Source of the DNA: Tridacna crocea
Taxonomy: Eukaryota > Mollusca > Bivalvia > Cardiida > Cardiidae
DNA: 64,000 nt
Direction of reading: 5' to 3'
NCBI GenBank assembly: GCA_943736015.1
Contig: OX031071.1
Coordinates: forward strand, 29,420,619-29,484,618
Of this stretch, positions 1 to 11,350 are shown piece by piece (within the stretch, counting starts at the first letter, position 1; every line of letters starts with the position of its first letter). The position numbers were made by a program, and so were the translations under genes. The notes beneath the pieces were generated by a model. It did not search any database. It saw nothing but the letters and a program-made list of their open reading frames with translations, and was not told the DNA's origin.

Positions 1-955
1 CTCTTCAGAATTCCTTGAAAGAATTTTATTCCTTCAAAAACTCTGGTTGCCATGGCAACAAAACTGAAAAATATTGAAATTTTTAAAAAATCTTCTTCTC
101 TGAAACCATAAGGCCTAGGGCTACCAAATTTGACATGTAGCTTTATCTAGTGGACCTCTACCAAGTTCCTTCAAATAATAGCCCTGGGGTCAAAATTGGC
201 CCCACCCCGGGGGTCACAAGTTTTATATGGGCTTATATAGGGAAAACTTTAAAATCCTTCTGGTACCTAGCCATAGGGCCTAGGGCTACCAAATTTGGCA
301 TGTAGCTTTATCTAGTAGACCTCTACCCAGAGTGCCCAAATGATAGCCCAGAGGTCAAATTTGGCCCGGCCCTGGGGGTCACAAGTTTTATATGGGCTTA
401 TATAGTGAAAACTTTAAAAATCTTTTCGTACCAAGCCATAAGGCCTAGGGCTACCAAATTTTGCATGTAGCTTTATCTAGTGGGCCTCTACCAGGAGGGC
501 CCAAATTATAGCCTTAGGGTCAAGTTTGTCCCCACACCAGGGGTCACAAGTTTTACATGGGCTTTTGTGGTGAAAACTTTCTAAGTCATCTTGTTACTAA
601 CCATAATAAAGACTAGGACCACTAAATTTAGCCTTGTCTCATGGATTTTATGTTTTACAGGGCCTTTTATTGAGAAAACTTTGAAAATCTTATTGTTTAT
701 AACCACACATTCTAGACCTGTATTATTTAGTATGGGGCTTTATCTTGTAGACCTCCACCAGGATTCAAGTAATTATAGCTTTGTGGTCAAATTGGATTTG
801 CCCAGGGGTCACAACTTTTTTGTAGGTTTTTATGGAAAAAAATCGTACGCCCTCAAGTTTGAAACCAGTTGACCAAATAATGTACTGTTTGGCTTGTAGT
901 GTTTTATGAATTAGCCAGTGGAGCGATACAGGGCCATGATGGCCCTCTTGTTTTT
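1..955 (+). mobile_element. Helentron/pearl-like element with tandem core, left end outside window
   Basis: About four degenerate units of roughly 170 bp, each containing GGCCTAGGGCTACCAAATTT, TGTAGCTTTATCTAGTGG and GGGGTCACAAGTTT. The right end at about 921-955 is GAGCGATACA followed by the hairpin GGGCCATGATGGCCC and CTCTTGTTTT. A tandem core plus a 3' hairpin is the architecture of Helentron-associated (HINE/DINE-1, pearl) elements. The same terminus occurs at 2142, 19076 and 25401. It is non-coding; short reading frames in it are incidental. The family assignment is inferred from structure. Confidence 0.7.
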
Positions 956-1159
956 TAATGCTACAAATAGAAGCATTGTAGACTAAGCTGTACTGCACTC
1001 CGCAGCTGATTATATCCTCAAAAATCACAGCTAAGACAGTAGCTCTTGCAACAACCATCATGGCAATGTACTTTCATTTCGATACGATTTAAAACAATGT
1101 TCCGAACATGTTCCATTCAGAGCATACTTCCGGAACAGTGTATTGTGTTCTGATATACA

Positions 1160-1628
1160 TGTATGAGTGAAGTTTCAAGTTCCTAGCTTTTATACTTTTG
1201 GAGATATGTTCCGGACAAAAATTCAACGTAAAAATGTACAAAGGGCAAAAACTCCAAAAATAATGAAGACAGAGTTATGGTTCTTAAGCACTGCACTTCT
1301 CCTCAATGAGTTCTATATGTGTGTGAAGTTTCAAGTTCCTAGCTTTCATACTTTTGGAGATATGCGCCAGACAAAAATTCCATAAAAAATGTACGAAGGG
1401 CAATAACTCCAAAAATACTGAAGATAGAGTAATGGTTCTTGTACACTGCACGCCTTCTTAATGAGATCTATCGACTTGTGAAGTTTGAGGATGATATCTC
1501 AAATACTTTTGGAGCTATGCTCCGGACAAAAATGTGTCGCGGAAGGACAGAAGGACGGACGGACGGAAGGACGGACGGAGACTATTACCATATCCCCCGC
1601 CGCCTTTTCAGTGGGGGATGAAAAAAAA
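1160..1628 (+). mobile_element. Tandem-core repeat element with GGAC run and terminal hairpin
   Basis: Three units of about 150 bp, each with GTGAAGTTTCAAGTTCCTAG, ACTTTTGGAGATATG and GGGCAATAACTCCAAAAATA, followed by a GGACGGACGGA run at 1541-1580 and a C-rich/G-rich hairpin (CCCCCGCC..AGTGGGGGAT) at 1592-1620. It has the same plan as the element at 48625-49836: tandem core, GGAC-type run, then hairpin and AAAA. It is non-coding. The stretch 956-1159 before it shows nothing recognisable. Confidence 0.55.
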
Positions 1629-1664
1629 GCAGCAGAGAACAGAGTGGGCTTTAACTCTTTTTAC

Positions 1665-1762
1665 CCTTTACCACATAATCCCGACTTTTAACGACCCCGA
1701 GAAAGAAGCCTTGATTGACCCACTATAAATTTGTCGTCTGCAAATGCTTTCAATTTCGATGT
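1665..1762 (+). mobile_element. TTAA-hp MITE remnant, hairpin deleted
   Basis: The left arm (TTTACCACATAATCCCGACT, then GAGAAAGAAGCC) runs directly into the right arm (ATTTGTCGTCTGCAAATGCT). The whole central palindrome is missing, a typical palindrome-mediated deletion. Nothing recognisable follows at 1763-2141. Confidence 0.6.
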
Positions 1763-2141
1763 AGGGTTTTCCCTCAGCTTTGAAAATTGGGGGTCATAGT
1801 GACCCCCTTTCTCATTAGTTGACGGTCATTTTGTTAATTTTGGGTGTCAAAAAAAAATATTCTCCTCGTCATTTAACTTCAAGCACGATTGACAATGCAT
1901 TTTACCTTTAAACGCTAACTTGCAGACTGAAAAGTCAGTCGATCATTTCTGGTAATACTTTTGCACATTTTTAACCAACCAGAAATTTCTTTATGCCGAT
2001 CTTGAAATTACATGTATTTGTATATCTATACTTTTGTTAGTTTCCAGAAAAGGGGGTTAATTACTATCTCTCTTTGTAATGAAAATAATTATAGTGGTTT
2101 TAGATAATTTTATGATTATAAATGATAATTCTAGAAAAGAC

Positions 2142-3312
2142 AACAAGAGGGCCAAGATGGCCCTGGTTCGCTCACCTGAATTTTTGAGAGGACCATAGCC
2201 AGTTTTTTCACAATCTAAACAACCATTTCAGAGAAGAAGAATTTTTAATAATTTCTTCATGTCTGTATAGTGTAAATAGCCCACAGCCATCAGAGCCATG
2301 TTTCTTGATGGATCAAAATATCTCGAGCAATTTTTGAAAAGGATCAACTAAGATACATTTCTGGGAAATTATTTCAGAACCTGATCAGCAATTTCAGAGA
2401 AGAATTTTAAAAAATTTCTTCATGGCCATATAGTGCAAGTAGCTCCCATTCACCAGAGCCATGTTTATCGACGAATGAAACTTTCATGAACACCTTTTGA
2501 AAAGGGTCACCCAACGAACATCTCTGTGAAATAATTTCAAAATCTGACCAGCGGTTTCAGAGAAGAAGGCTTTTTAAGAATTTCTTCATTTCCCTATAGT
2601 GCAAGTAGCCCCCATTCACCAGAGCCACATTTTTTGACGAATCAAAATTTCGCGAACATTTTTGAAAAGGGTCATTCAAGGAACATCTCTGTGAAATTAA
2701 TTCAAATTCTGACCAGCGGTTTCAGAGAAGAACAATCTTAAAGAATTTCTGTATAGTCCAAGTAGCCCCCATTCACCAGAGCCATAATTCTTGACGGATC
2801 AAAATTTCGCGATCAGTTTTTGAAAAGGGTCATCCCAGAAACATCTCTGTGAAATTATTTCAAAATCTGACCAGTCGTTTCAGAGAAGAAGAAGTTTTAA
2901 GAATTCGTTTATTTCTGTATAGTGCAAGAAGCCCCCATTCACCAGAGCCATGTTTCTTGACGTATCAAAATTTCACGAACAATTTCGAAAAGGGTCACAT
3001 AAGGAACATCTCTGTGAAATTATTTTAAAATCTGACCAGCGGTTTCAGAGGAGAAGATTTTCAAAGAATTTCCTAGAAAATTCCATTTCGTTGCCATGGC
3101 AACCACAGTTTTTGACGAAATCAAATTATGTGAACAATTTCTAAAGAGGACCTCCCAAGGAACATTCCAGCCAAGTTTGATCCAAATTGGCCGAGCTGTT
3201 TAGGAGGAGTTGATGTTTAAAGAATTGTTGACGACGCACGACGCACGACTCACGACGGACACCAAGTGACCCTAAAAGCTCCCCTTGAGCACATTGTGCT
3301 CAGGTAAGCTAA
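2142..3312 (-). mobile_element. Helentron/pearl-like element, reverse orientation, about 165-bp core
   Basis: It starts at the reverse-complemented 3' hairpin (AACAAGAGGGCCAAGATGGC) followed by CGCTCACCTGA. About six units of roughly 165 bp follow, each with CCAGCGGTTTCAGAGAAGAA, ATTCACCAGAGCCATGTTT and AAGGAACATCTCTGTGAAAT. It ends at 3240-3312 with a GACGACGCAC run and TGAGCACATTGTGCTCAGGT, the subterminal hairpin of the 5' end. The AGCTCACCT/AGGTGAGC subterminal repeats at the two ends are complementary, as in HINEs. The stretch 3313-3784 shows nothing recognisable. Confidence 0.7.
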
Positions 3313-3784
3313 AAAGGGAAAAGTGGCTTGATGAATCATAGCAAATTTTGTAGGATAATATTATTGTGGAAATATGTCTTTTCTCTTAGAGGTCTACTAC
3401 ATTAAGAGCAGCAAAAATAACTCCAACAATCCATACAATCAGGAACAAGAAAATAGTGATGCATAACATCAATGACGTCACAAATCAGTTGTTTATGAAG
3501 TAAGGCACATTACAGCATTTCAAATTATCCAAACTAGATTTAAATTCATGCATCAATCGATGAGAAATGAACTGAGAAGCCCTAAACAATCTTTAGAATC
3601 CAACTAAAAACTTAAAAATGAAAGAGGCAATAATCGGGTAAAACACAATGATATCCATTCTTCGGCAAAACTAAAGTTAAGTTCAACTTGAGCTATGCAC
3701 AAAAGCAGTTTGTCACTCGGGAAACAACACAAGAAAATACTATTAAAACTAGATTCATCATTACCAAATTGATATTAAAAACAG

Positions 3785-3925
3785 GGTATGAATGACAAAA
3801 GTGTGTACAAAATGTTCAAAGCTAGTACGAAATGACTAAAATAAGTAAAAAGTATAGGTGGATACAAAATGACCAAAATAGTACTTAGTACAAAATGGCA
3901 TAGGAACAAAATGACCAAGTTACAA
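3785..3925. repeat. Degenerate TAC(G/A)AAATG short repeats
   Basis: Scattered copies of GTACAAAATG, GTACGAAATG and ACAAAATGACC at irregular 15-25 bp spacing. It resembles the right arm of the element at 8332-9117 (GGTACGAAATGG) and is probably an eroded relative. The stretch 3926-4154 shows nothing else. Confidence 0.4.
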
Positions 3926-4154
3926 AATTAATGGAAGCCAAGTAAATAATAATTAATATGGCTGCCTACATAGGTAGTTTTCAAATGTGAATAAAAATAT
4001 AGTGCCACCGTTCATGCGGCGCCACAATAAGACTCAAAGGTACGAGCCATGTCCTGGAAAACGGGGGACTTAACCATTTACCCGACGATAATTTGCTTGA
4101 AGTTCAAGCTCTCAGCGACGGTTTATGTGAGCACCAATGATTTTTGTCAGACTT

Positions 4155-4382
4155 TTGGCGTATCTGTTGTGGATAATTAACCTGTGGCGTATTTCATAAG
4201 ATCGATTTCCTGCATAAATATAAAATATTTCTCAATCATTTTTGCACAGATGATAGATAATAACTTAATCTACTAGATAAAACATGAAAAAATCATTTTA
4301 ATAGCTGTATATTTGCTGTGGCGTATACATTTCTCCTGTGGCGTACCTGTGGCGTATACATGCATTTGTTCTGTGGCGTATG
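4155..4382 (+). repeat. Dispersed TGTGGCGTA motif cluster
   Basis: The nonamer TGTGGCGTA or a one-base variant occurs about six times between 4155 and 4382, in two clumps separated by about 120 bp of AT-rich DNA. No reading frame or flanking duplication accounts for it. Confidence 0.4.
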
Positions 4383-4582
4383 TTAGTGAGACCCCCGTCA
4401 CACGGGACCTCGGTTTAACGTCTTGTTTTGTTATTTATCTCAAAAAAACAATTAAATAAAGATCGACAAGACAGATATCGACTTTACGTTTTTAATGCGT
4501 TTTTCAGAACAACCACAACATTCTGCCGATTATGTAAATCACTATACCGAATAGGTCATGTCAACACACGTCTCATCCGAAA

Positions 4583-4963
4583 GACTCCAAGTATCCTGGG
4601 TACAGAACCAGACTACTTTACTACGCGACAACCGACAGGCCTTGTTTTTCATCAAACGTATTTATAAAAGCCATTTTCTCCCTGGCTACTTTATAGTGCG
4701 TATTCATAGGCGTAAGAACAGGGGGGAAAGGGGGGGAGGCAACATATCCTATCCCCCCCCCCAATAATACACCCAAATTTTCCTTCATGAAAGGTCCGGG
4801 TATAAGTAATTAGACCTACTCGAACATTTGCCCTTCCCCATCCACCCACCCCCAATATTATAAACCTTCCTACGCTTATGGTATTACTACAAACTCCCTA
4901 ATATCGGGTCGAATCTTCGAAGAATATGACATGTGCACTTGCGCAGACAACGCTAGGAGTCAT
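4583..4963 (-). mobile_element. Interspersed repeat E, reverse copy, with nested insertion
   Basis: Reverse complement of the copies at 6455-6840 and 20497-20855. Shared landmarks are CCTGGGTACAGAACC, CGCGACAACCG and CGAATCTTCGAAGAATATGA. It is interrupted at about 4704-4881 by a small element. The family has no obvious terminal inverted repeat. Confidence 0.5.
4704..4881. mobile_element. Small G-run/C-run foldback inserted in repeat E
   Basis: The imperfect inverted ends CATAGGCGTAAG and CCTACGCTTATGG flank a purine G-run (4719-4738) and a C-run (4752-4762). TATT on both sides may be a target duplication. It splits the repeat E copy at 4583-4963. Confidence 0.4.
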
Positions 4964-4976
4964 CAAATCATTTTGA

Positions 4977-5262
4977 TGTCGGTACGGAATCGGCCGAGTT
5001 GTGACGAGTGATTTCAAAGGTCACTCTACGCACTCAGTGAATGAATGTCACCTGCCGGCCTTCTGCTGTACGAAGTTCTTACAACGTCGTGCCACTAGAT
5101 TATTTTTCTGGAAATATTTTGACAAACCAGTTAGAAGTGATTTTGACTGATTACGTGATTTGGACATAATTAATCCATCAGATTAAAGACTTGAAAGGTA
5201 TAGTACATAGCCATATGTATGTAGTCTTGAATCGATTTCAGTACCCGGAAGTAAATTGTAAG
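4977..5262 (+). repeat. Direct repeat F, left copy
   Basis: The landmarks GTGAATGAATGTCA, TGTACGAAGTTCTTAC, GTTAGAAGTGATT, TTAATCCATCAGATTA and TACCCGGAAGTAA recur in the same order at about 7742-7965, about 2.75 kb away on the same strand. The first 45 bp (GGTACGGAATCGGCCGAGTT onward) also recur at 5406-5449. Confidence 0.5.
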
Positions 5263-5405
5263 GGCCTTTGACGCATTTTGTTCAATAGAATGACATCCGG
5301 TTGCTAGTTGATACAAGATGGTTGAGAGACGGACAATTCTTCATGGCCAAATTTGCCATTGTCTTTTGTACAATATGAATAACATACTTACGAGGTTAGA
5401 TGTAG

Positions 5406-7738
5406 GTACGGAATAGGCCGAGTTGTGACGAGTGAATTCAAAGGTCACCATGCGGTGCATAGATATACCGGAATGGACTGGAACAGACCGGAATTGACAG
5501 AAATGCACCGGAATGGACTTAATGATGTTAGCTCTTTTGGCATAACTTCATTTATTTGACAAAAATCTTATGCAAAGGAAGGAAAAAAAAACTGAACAGG
5601 CCTAAACATTTCCTAAGAAATGAGTATACGGACTTTTCAATGAAAGAGAAACTACGGGACATACCTAGTACAGATAATTAACTGTCCCCAAAGGCGATGT
5701 TACTTTTCGACTGGTCGCTGGTACGGTGTACAGTAAATATCCAAATATGAAAAAGATCACCAGGGCGTCTCATTATTGAGACTAGGGACATACCCAAATC
5801 TTAACAGAAAACTGTTTCCGATTTTTGAGGATTGTAACTAGAATTCAGTCCCTCCCCGTTGTTCCCAATGTTTTGTTTGTTTTTTTTTAAGTCCAAAGGT
5901 TAGCTTCTGCTGTCCGTTCAAGTCCATTCCATTTCTATACTCCAGTATCAGATCTTTTTAATTTACTGACAATTCTGACAATGTCATGTCCGATATTTCA
6001 TGTTTTTGATTAGATATAGCTCGGTTCTCGATTTTCTCTTTGGTTCTTAAGTCGAGGGCTTTTAAGGGTCCTAACAGTTCCGTTCCGGTTTTCCATTCAA
6101 TTTAGTTTTGTTTCATTTTGATGAATCAAATTTGCGATATTTGATGCTTCTGATATGAATTTGGTCCCTTCCCTTCCTGTTATAACGTGCAACGACCTGG
6201 TCACCCATCCAGGCACTAACCTAATGCACATTGCTTAACTATCACGGAGAGAAATACACCAAACCGCATCACTGTAAAAGCTAGCTCAACAGGAAGGCAG
6301 GTTTCAAGTGCTTATATATATCTAACCTCTCTCCTTGTCACTGTTTTTTTTTCCAAATTCATAGAATCGTCTTTGAAAGAGGGTCCGTTCATATTTTCCA
6401 CTTTTTCCATACTCCTAAAAAAGATCCTTTTTTCTTCCATTTAGTTTATGTTCTATTGTCTGCACATACCATATTCTTCGAAGATTCGACCTGTCTTATA
6501 TGACGCATCACTCTCCCTGATATTCGGGAAACTATAGTAATAATTAAGCTCTATAACGTTGCAATGGAGAAAATGGCTTTTATCAATAAGTTTGAGGAGA
6601 ATTCAGGCCTGTTTTAGCTCCAGATTTCTCTAAACTGCCGATCATAGCTGAATGAATCGCCCCAGGCAGCGTACATTTTATTGAGTAAACATTAATTTTA
6701 GTTTAGTTTGAAATTCAAAGTAACGGTTGTCGCGTAGAAAAGTAGTCCGGTTCTGTACCCAGGATGTCCAAATTGAAATTAGATACTGTATATGAGTAAT
6801 TGTAGAATGCCATCTAGCGGGAGATAATGGTTCTTTTCTGACGATTCCTACGTCTGATATTTGATGTTTCTGATGATGTTTTGGTCTCTTCCTGGTTTTC
6901 CCATATATTCTTCAGTCCCTTGGAAGGCTGGCAGTTCCTGAAGGTCTGTTTCGACCATTCTATATTAGAATATTGATATAAACATTTTTCCATATTATTT
7001 TGTGTCCATTCTAATGATTCCCTCGTCCATCATCAGATGGTAATGATCAGATTTTAAGTCCATTAACATTTTTTTATATTTAGTTTTAATGTTCATAGTT
7101 TTTTATCCAAGGGTCCGTTTCGGTTTTTTCATATTCAAAATACCACATTTTTTCAACTCAGTTCATGTTCATTCTCACGTTGCAGAAGTAAGGTGTTTGT
7201 TGTTTCTGTAAACATATCATAGGTTATATATAGGTTCTTCCTTTAGGGTCCGGTCTGGCTTTTCCATATTCGGACATTAGATAATTTCACTTCAGGTCAT
7301 TTTAAAACTCAACGGTTGTTCTCTTCGTCCAATATTTCATTTGTTTTCTTTCAATTAAGATTCAGGTCTTTCCTCGAGTATTCCCCTCTTTTTTGTTGTT
7401 GTTGTCTTAGTATTCGGTTTCAAGGGTCACTTTAGGTCAATTAAAGTTTTTGCAAACTTTAATTTAGATATTTCGAACAATTTCAATGTTTTACCTGATG
7501 TATATAAAATCGTATACAAACTATTTTTTCCTTCAAGACAAAGGTCCCTTCCATGTAGCCTGATTTCTTGCAAGTTCCTCTTTTAGCTTACATGATTATG
7601 TTCAAGATCTTTTCCTATTGCAATAATAAAATTATTGTTTGTTTTTGTAACAGTTTTCAAAGTATTTTCAGGTCCATTCCGGTCCATTGCGGTCCGGACC
7701 GGTATGTTACGGTTCATATCGGTATCCCCATGTCACGA
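5406..7738. mobile_element. Large inverted-ended unit of unknown class
   Basis: The left end (about 5460-5520: ATACCGGAATGGACTGGAAC, CACCGGAATGGAC) and the right end (about 7672-7735: CAGGTCCATTCCGGTCCATT, GGACCGGTATGTTACGG) are imperfect inverse complements. The interior is AT-rich and non-coding, with a recurring motif like AAGGGTCCG.TTC.GGTTTTCCATA near 6064, 6378, 7110 and 7247, and it contains a repeat E copy. It may be a non-autonomous transposon; the class is unknown. Confidence 0.35.
6455..6840 (+). mobile_element. Interspersed repeat E, forward copy
   Basis: Matches 20497-20855 over its length: TTGTCTGC.CAT..CATATTC, TTCGAAGATTCGACCTGTCT, TATGACGCATCACT, TAACGGTTGTCGCGTAGAAA, GAATGCCATCTAGCGGGAGA. 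It sits inside the inverted-ended unit 5406-7738. Confidence 0.5.
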
Positions 7739-7741
7739 TAC

Positions 7742-7965
7742 GCCCTCTGTGAATGAATGTCAATAATGGATGCCGTTCTCCAGTTGTACGAAGTTCTTAC
7801 CGAGTCTTGCCACTAGAATATTTTTCTGTCGTTACTTTGACAAACGAGTTAGAAGTGATTACGTGATTTGGAAACAATTAATCCATCAGATTATAGCCTT
7901 GAAAGGTAAAGTACATAGCTTATATGTAATCCTGAATCGATTTTATTACCCGGAAGTAATTGTAC
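7742..7965 (+). repeat. Direct repeat F, right copy
   Basis: Second copy of the block at 4977-5262, diverged by substitutions and small indels. With the first copy it flanks the inverted-ended unit. No TG..CA ends or internal coding were seen, so an LTR reading is not favoured. Confidence 0.45.
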
Positions 7966-8049
7966 TAGTTATTTATCTTGACGATACAAGATATAGAAAT
8001 AGAAAATATACTTTTTAATGTCATACAAACACGGTATGGCCCAAACAAA

Positions 8050-8092
8050 ACTTAGGTTCGGTAAGGTTAGGTAAGGTTCGGTAAGGTTGTGT
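8050..8092 (+). repeat. Minisatellite, about 10-11-bp unit
   Basis: About four units of GGTTCGGTAA/GGTTAGGTAA. The stretch 8093-8323 shows nothing recognisable. Confidence 0.7.
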
Positions 8093-8331
8093 GTTTAGGG
8101 GGACCGATACAAGTTTATAAATATTTTGCCAATGATTTGTATAAAACTGTTGGAAGTCATTATATTTTGGGGCAAATGACGTGCATCAGAATGATGCCTT
8201 GGAATGTAAACTAGATACATATCTACAAAGGGTATGTTTACTGGTATTTTCGTTCTCGGGTTATTTTGTTGTTAAAAGTCTAGACCTCCTGCCTTCAGTA
8301 TGAGGGATTGCTCCGACAGTATTAATCGGTC

Positions 8332-9117
8332 GAATTATGGACATTTCGTACCAAAACCATTTCGTACCAGTCATTTCGTACCATAGGGTTGGTCATTTCG
8401 TACCATGACATTACCATTTCGTACCATAGGATTGGTCATTTCGTACCATGATATTACCATTTCGTACCATATGTGTGGTCATCTTGTATCATGATTTCAC
8501 CGAGAAAAGCTATTTACATAATAGAAAATGACAGTCGAACTTAGATGTAAAAAAGTTTATTTGATTAGATAATTATACTTGCAATATAAGATAAGTTTAT
8601 AATAGATATAAACGAAAACATAATGGAAGAATGTATGGATGAATGTTGCAATGATGATTTTTTTCCCTTTTGCATTCGACATTTCTATTTCAATTTTGTA
8701 ACAAATATAATAAAAGGCAAACACCAAACAAATTATTTTCAAATTGTAATTACCAATCTTGTAACAAACGTTAACCAAACAATGTGATTATCTATCACCT
8801 GTGTCAAACATCGATTGTTTTCTTTAATTGATTGGCGAATTTTTAATTGATATACGTATGCAACAAACTTTTAAAACTTTTTGCAATTATAAAAGCAACA
8901 TTTTTTTTCTTAAAAAATGAAATTCATTGAAAAATACTTTTTAATAATCGTTGAGTAAATAAACTATAAACTTGGTACAAATTCTAAGTTATGGTACGAA
9001 ATTGTAATATTATGGTACGAAATGGCCAATGCATGGTACGAAATGGTAATTCTTTGGTACGAAATGGTAATATAATATATGGTACGAAATGGTTATGGTA
9101 TGAAATGACTGTATACC
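8332..9117. mobile_element. Long inverted-repeat element built of CATTTCGTACCA repeats
   Basis: The left arm at 8340-8470 has about eight copies of CATTTCGTACCA; the right arm at 8990-9105 has about seven copies of the reverse complement, TGGTACGAAATG. The interior is about 500 bp of AT-rich non-coding DNA. The octamer AATCGGTC directly flanks the unit at 8324-8331 and 9118-9125 and reads as an 8-bp target duplication, as made by hAT-type elements. The reading frame on the minus strand at 8557-8778 is low-complexity and not credible. The stretch 9126-9387 is featureless. Confidence 0.6.
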
Positions 9118-9387
9118 AATCGGTCCGGCTTGAGCTGGACGATCTGGAAGATCACAGATTTAAAAAATCCGTCTGCTGAAGGCAAACTGATCTAACTGCA
9201 ACCCAAGATCTTCTAGTCGTCTGCTGTCCATATTATTTGCCAAACTTCGAGTGATCCGTTGATCACGTTATAATTTGTTACAGCCGAGTTTTGATGTGTG
9301 TTGTTTGTATATGTTGAAAAGATTACAGGTCATTTGGCGTTGAGCTAAGATTTAAGATTGCAGTGGAACGAGTTTTTTATTGTAACA

Positions 9388-9708
9388 TTAGTTTAACATA
9401 ATTTGAACATTTAGATTGTTTTGCCTTAGAGTAAACTGGCGTACGTGTGTTGCCGTATATGCAACTAAACAGCTGTAAGTTTTAATAGTATTCGTCTGTT
9501 GGTCATTTATTGTTAGCGAGGTGAAGGAATGAGGGACAAAGGATGTAGAGATATGAAAATTCCAGGTCACATATTCACTGAAGACCGCCATGGAAGACCT
9601 ACATTCTAACCGATCACAGATGACTAAATTCCGTAGTCCGCTATGCTTCCAATAGACATTTATGAGTGGACATGGATGTGGAGATGGACAACGGAATACA
9701 TGTTTCAT
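9388..9708 (-). CDS. Unrecognised 106-codon open frame, doubtful
   Basis: An open frame of 106 codons on the minus strand, rich in Cys, His and Ser, with no recognised domain, signal peptide or repeat. It is longer than most random frames here and overlaps no repeat I can identify, which is the only reason to list it. No splice sites or conserved motif support it. The stretch 9709-10269 shows nothing else. Confidence 0.12.
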   Translation of the reverse strand: MKHVFRCPSPHPCPLINVYWKHSGLRNLVICDRLECRSSMAVFSEYVTWNFHISTSFVPHSFTSLTINDQQTNTIKTYSCLVAYTATHVRQFTLRQNNLNVQIMLN

Positions 9709-10269
9709 TAGGTTTTTTTCTCAAAGTAACTTTGCCATTATGTATATAGGCCAAAGAAAAAGACATCACGTTTTAAGGTCTACAGCCCCCTCCCCCTCCC
9801 ACATTAAAAGAAGAAAGCTGCCAAGATTGACTTAATAGCCTTTATAAAAACATCGATCTTATAGATGCGATATATACCTATGAGTTAAGGATCGTAGTCC
9901 TTAACTCTTTTTTTTGTTCAGAGCTTATGATACAACTCAATGATCACATTTTTTAAATAAGCATCAACATTTTCAGAACTGCAACTCATTGTTTTTTTGC
10001 CTCCTCATTTACCACACAATATTGCAACTTTGTTGCTCTGTAGAAACATAGTGCTTCTGTGGTTGTTCATGTTGATGGCATCATTTTCCACTTAGATTCT
10101 TTAACTGTGTTTTATGCAAGTATCTCACCAGAAAGAAATGTGATATATGCATCAATTGATGTCTGGTCTTTATGACACTTTTCAAAGGTATTTAGGCTTG
10201 TATGTGATTGCATAATGGTCGACCTGACGGGGAAACTAAAATAAAATTGGGATGGTTGTCGGTGCAATG

Positions 10270-10395
10270 GATGCAGGCAACCAGTTACCATACATTTAAC
10301 TAGCTGGCGGTTCACCATCCAGCCATATCAGAACAAGTTCCTGGTGGAGCTCGAACCTTAGAACTCCCGTTCCAAGCAGCAGTGGTTCCTACAAT
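10270..10395 (-). mobile_element. Possible SINE remnant
   Basis: On the minus strand AAGGTTCGAGCTCC resembles a pol III B box (GGTTCGANTCC), with a possible degraded A-box region upstream. The body matches no other copy here. From 10396 to 11217 I see only AT-rich DNA with scattered CTACGG/TACGG motifs (10440-10800) and a GTGTAGATCAAGATCAG module near 11060. Confidence 0.25.
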
Positions 10396-11217
10396 TTTGT
10401 ACTGTGTCGTGTTGCAATGTAGTAAACCGTAAAAGAACATGCGAATCCTTGCCTCTCCATATAGTACAACATATTAATTTTGTGACTTTTCGTGACAAAT
10501 CCGTATCATAGCCGTAGTTAATATGTAGTGTAACCATGCTAATACGTAGTTCTCCTTACCAAATCCTCAAAGAAAAATTGTGCCTACAAATAAGTACTAA
10601 TTGATACGGTTTTCATATGGACCAGAACGTATCAGTACGGTCTAATATGAACTAGTAAGGATACGCTACAGTTGTTTGATCCTTAGCAAAATTTTGTGCA
10701 TGTTCAAAATTTGTCATGGATCGCTACGGATATATAAGGACTACTACGAATGACTACGGTTACAACACGGAGAGCTACTGACTAGTGCGACTAGTTATGG
10801 ACGATGCCGGAACAAATCTGTAGCTCTTCCGTGGCGGTCTTCCGTGAATATGTGACCGTGATATAAGGAATAGGACCCTAGTGGAGAGATCATTATGTAA
10901 ACATTTCCTGAATGAACTGGTTATAATCTCACCTTTGCAATCTCAGTAACCAGACTGTTCCTTCACAATACTGACCAGCATAGATCTGATTAGGCATCCT
11001 TCAGCTTAGGATGTTTTAACCCTTGGGGTGCTAAGCGCTACTTTATGACCTTTTACGGACAGTGTAGATCAAGATCAGACTACACACTACATGTAATCTG
11101 ATTTTGGATCTATTCAGTCCAATGAGTAGTTTTTTTTTTTCTTTAAAATGTAGTGAGAAAAACTTAATGTATTCAGCATGTTATCATCATTTGAATGAGT
11201 TTGAACATCTTTTGAAT

Positions 11218-11350
11218 TGAAGAGGAGAGAAAACATTGTGAGAAAAGGAGAAAATGCTGGTTACCAGCATTTTCTCCTTTCCCCACTATGTTTTCAAAAG
11301 GCTTCTTTCTCGGGGTCGTCAAAAGTCGCGATTGTGTGGTAAAGGGTTAA
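11218..11350 (-). mobile_element. TTAA-hp MITE, 5' half missing
   Basis: Retains the hairpin (GAGAAAATGCTGGTTACCAG), the GGCTTCTTTCTCGGGGTCGT arm and the terminus GGTAAAGGGTTAA. The GTCGTCTGC arm is absent. The stretch 11351-12358 is intergenic DNA without recognisable features. Confidence 0.75.

Noticed and set aside
1534-1728. Arg/Gly/Asp-rich frames at 1439-1728
   Set aside because: They come from the GGAC run at the end of a non-coding tandem-core element.
4977-7965. LTR retrotransposon
   Set aside because: The direct repeats lack TG..CA ends and no gag, protease or reverse transcriptase frame lies between them.
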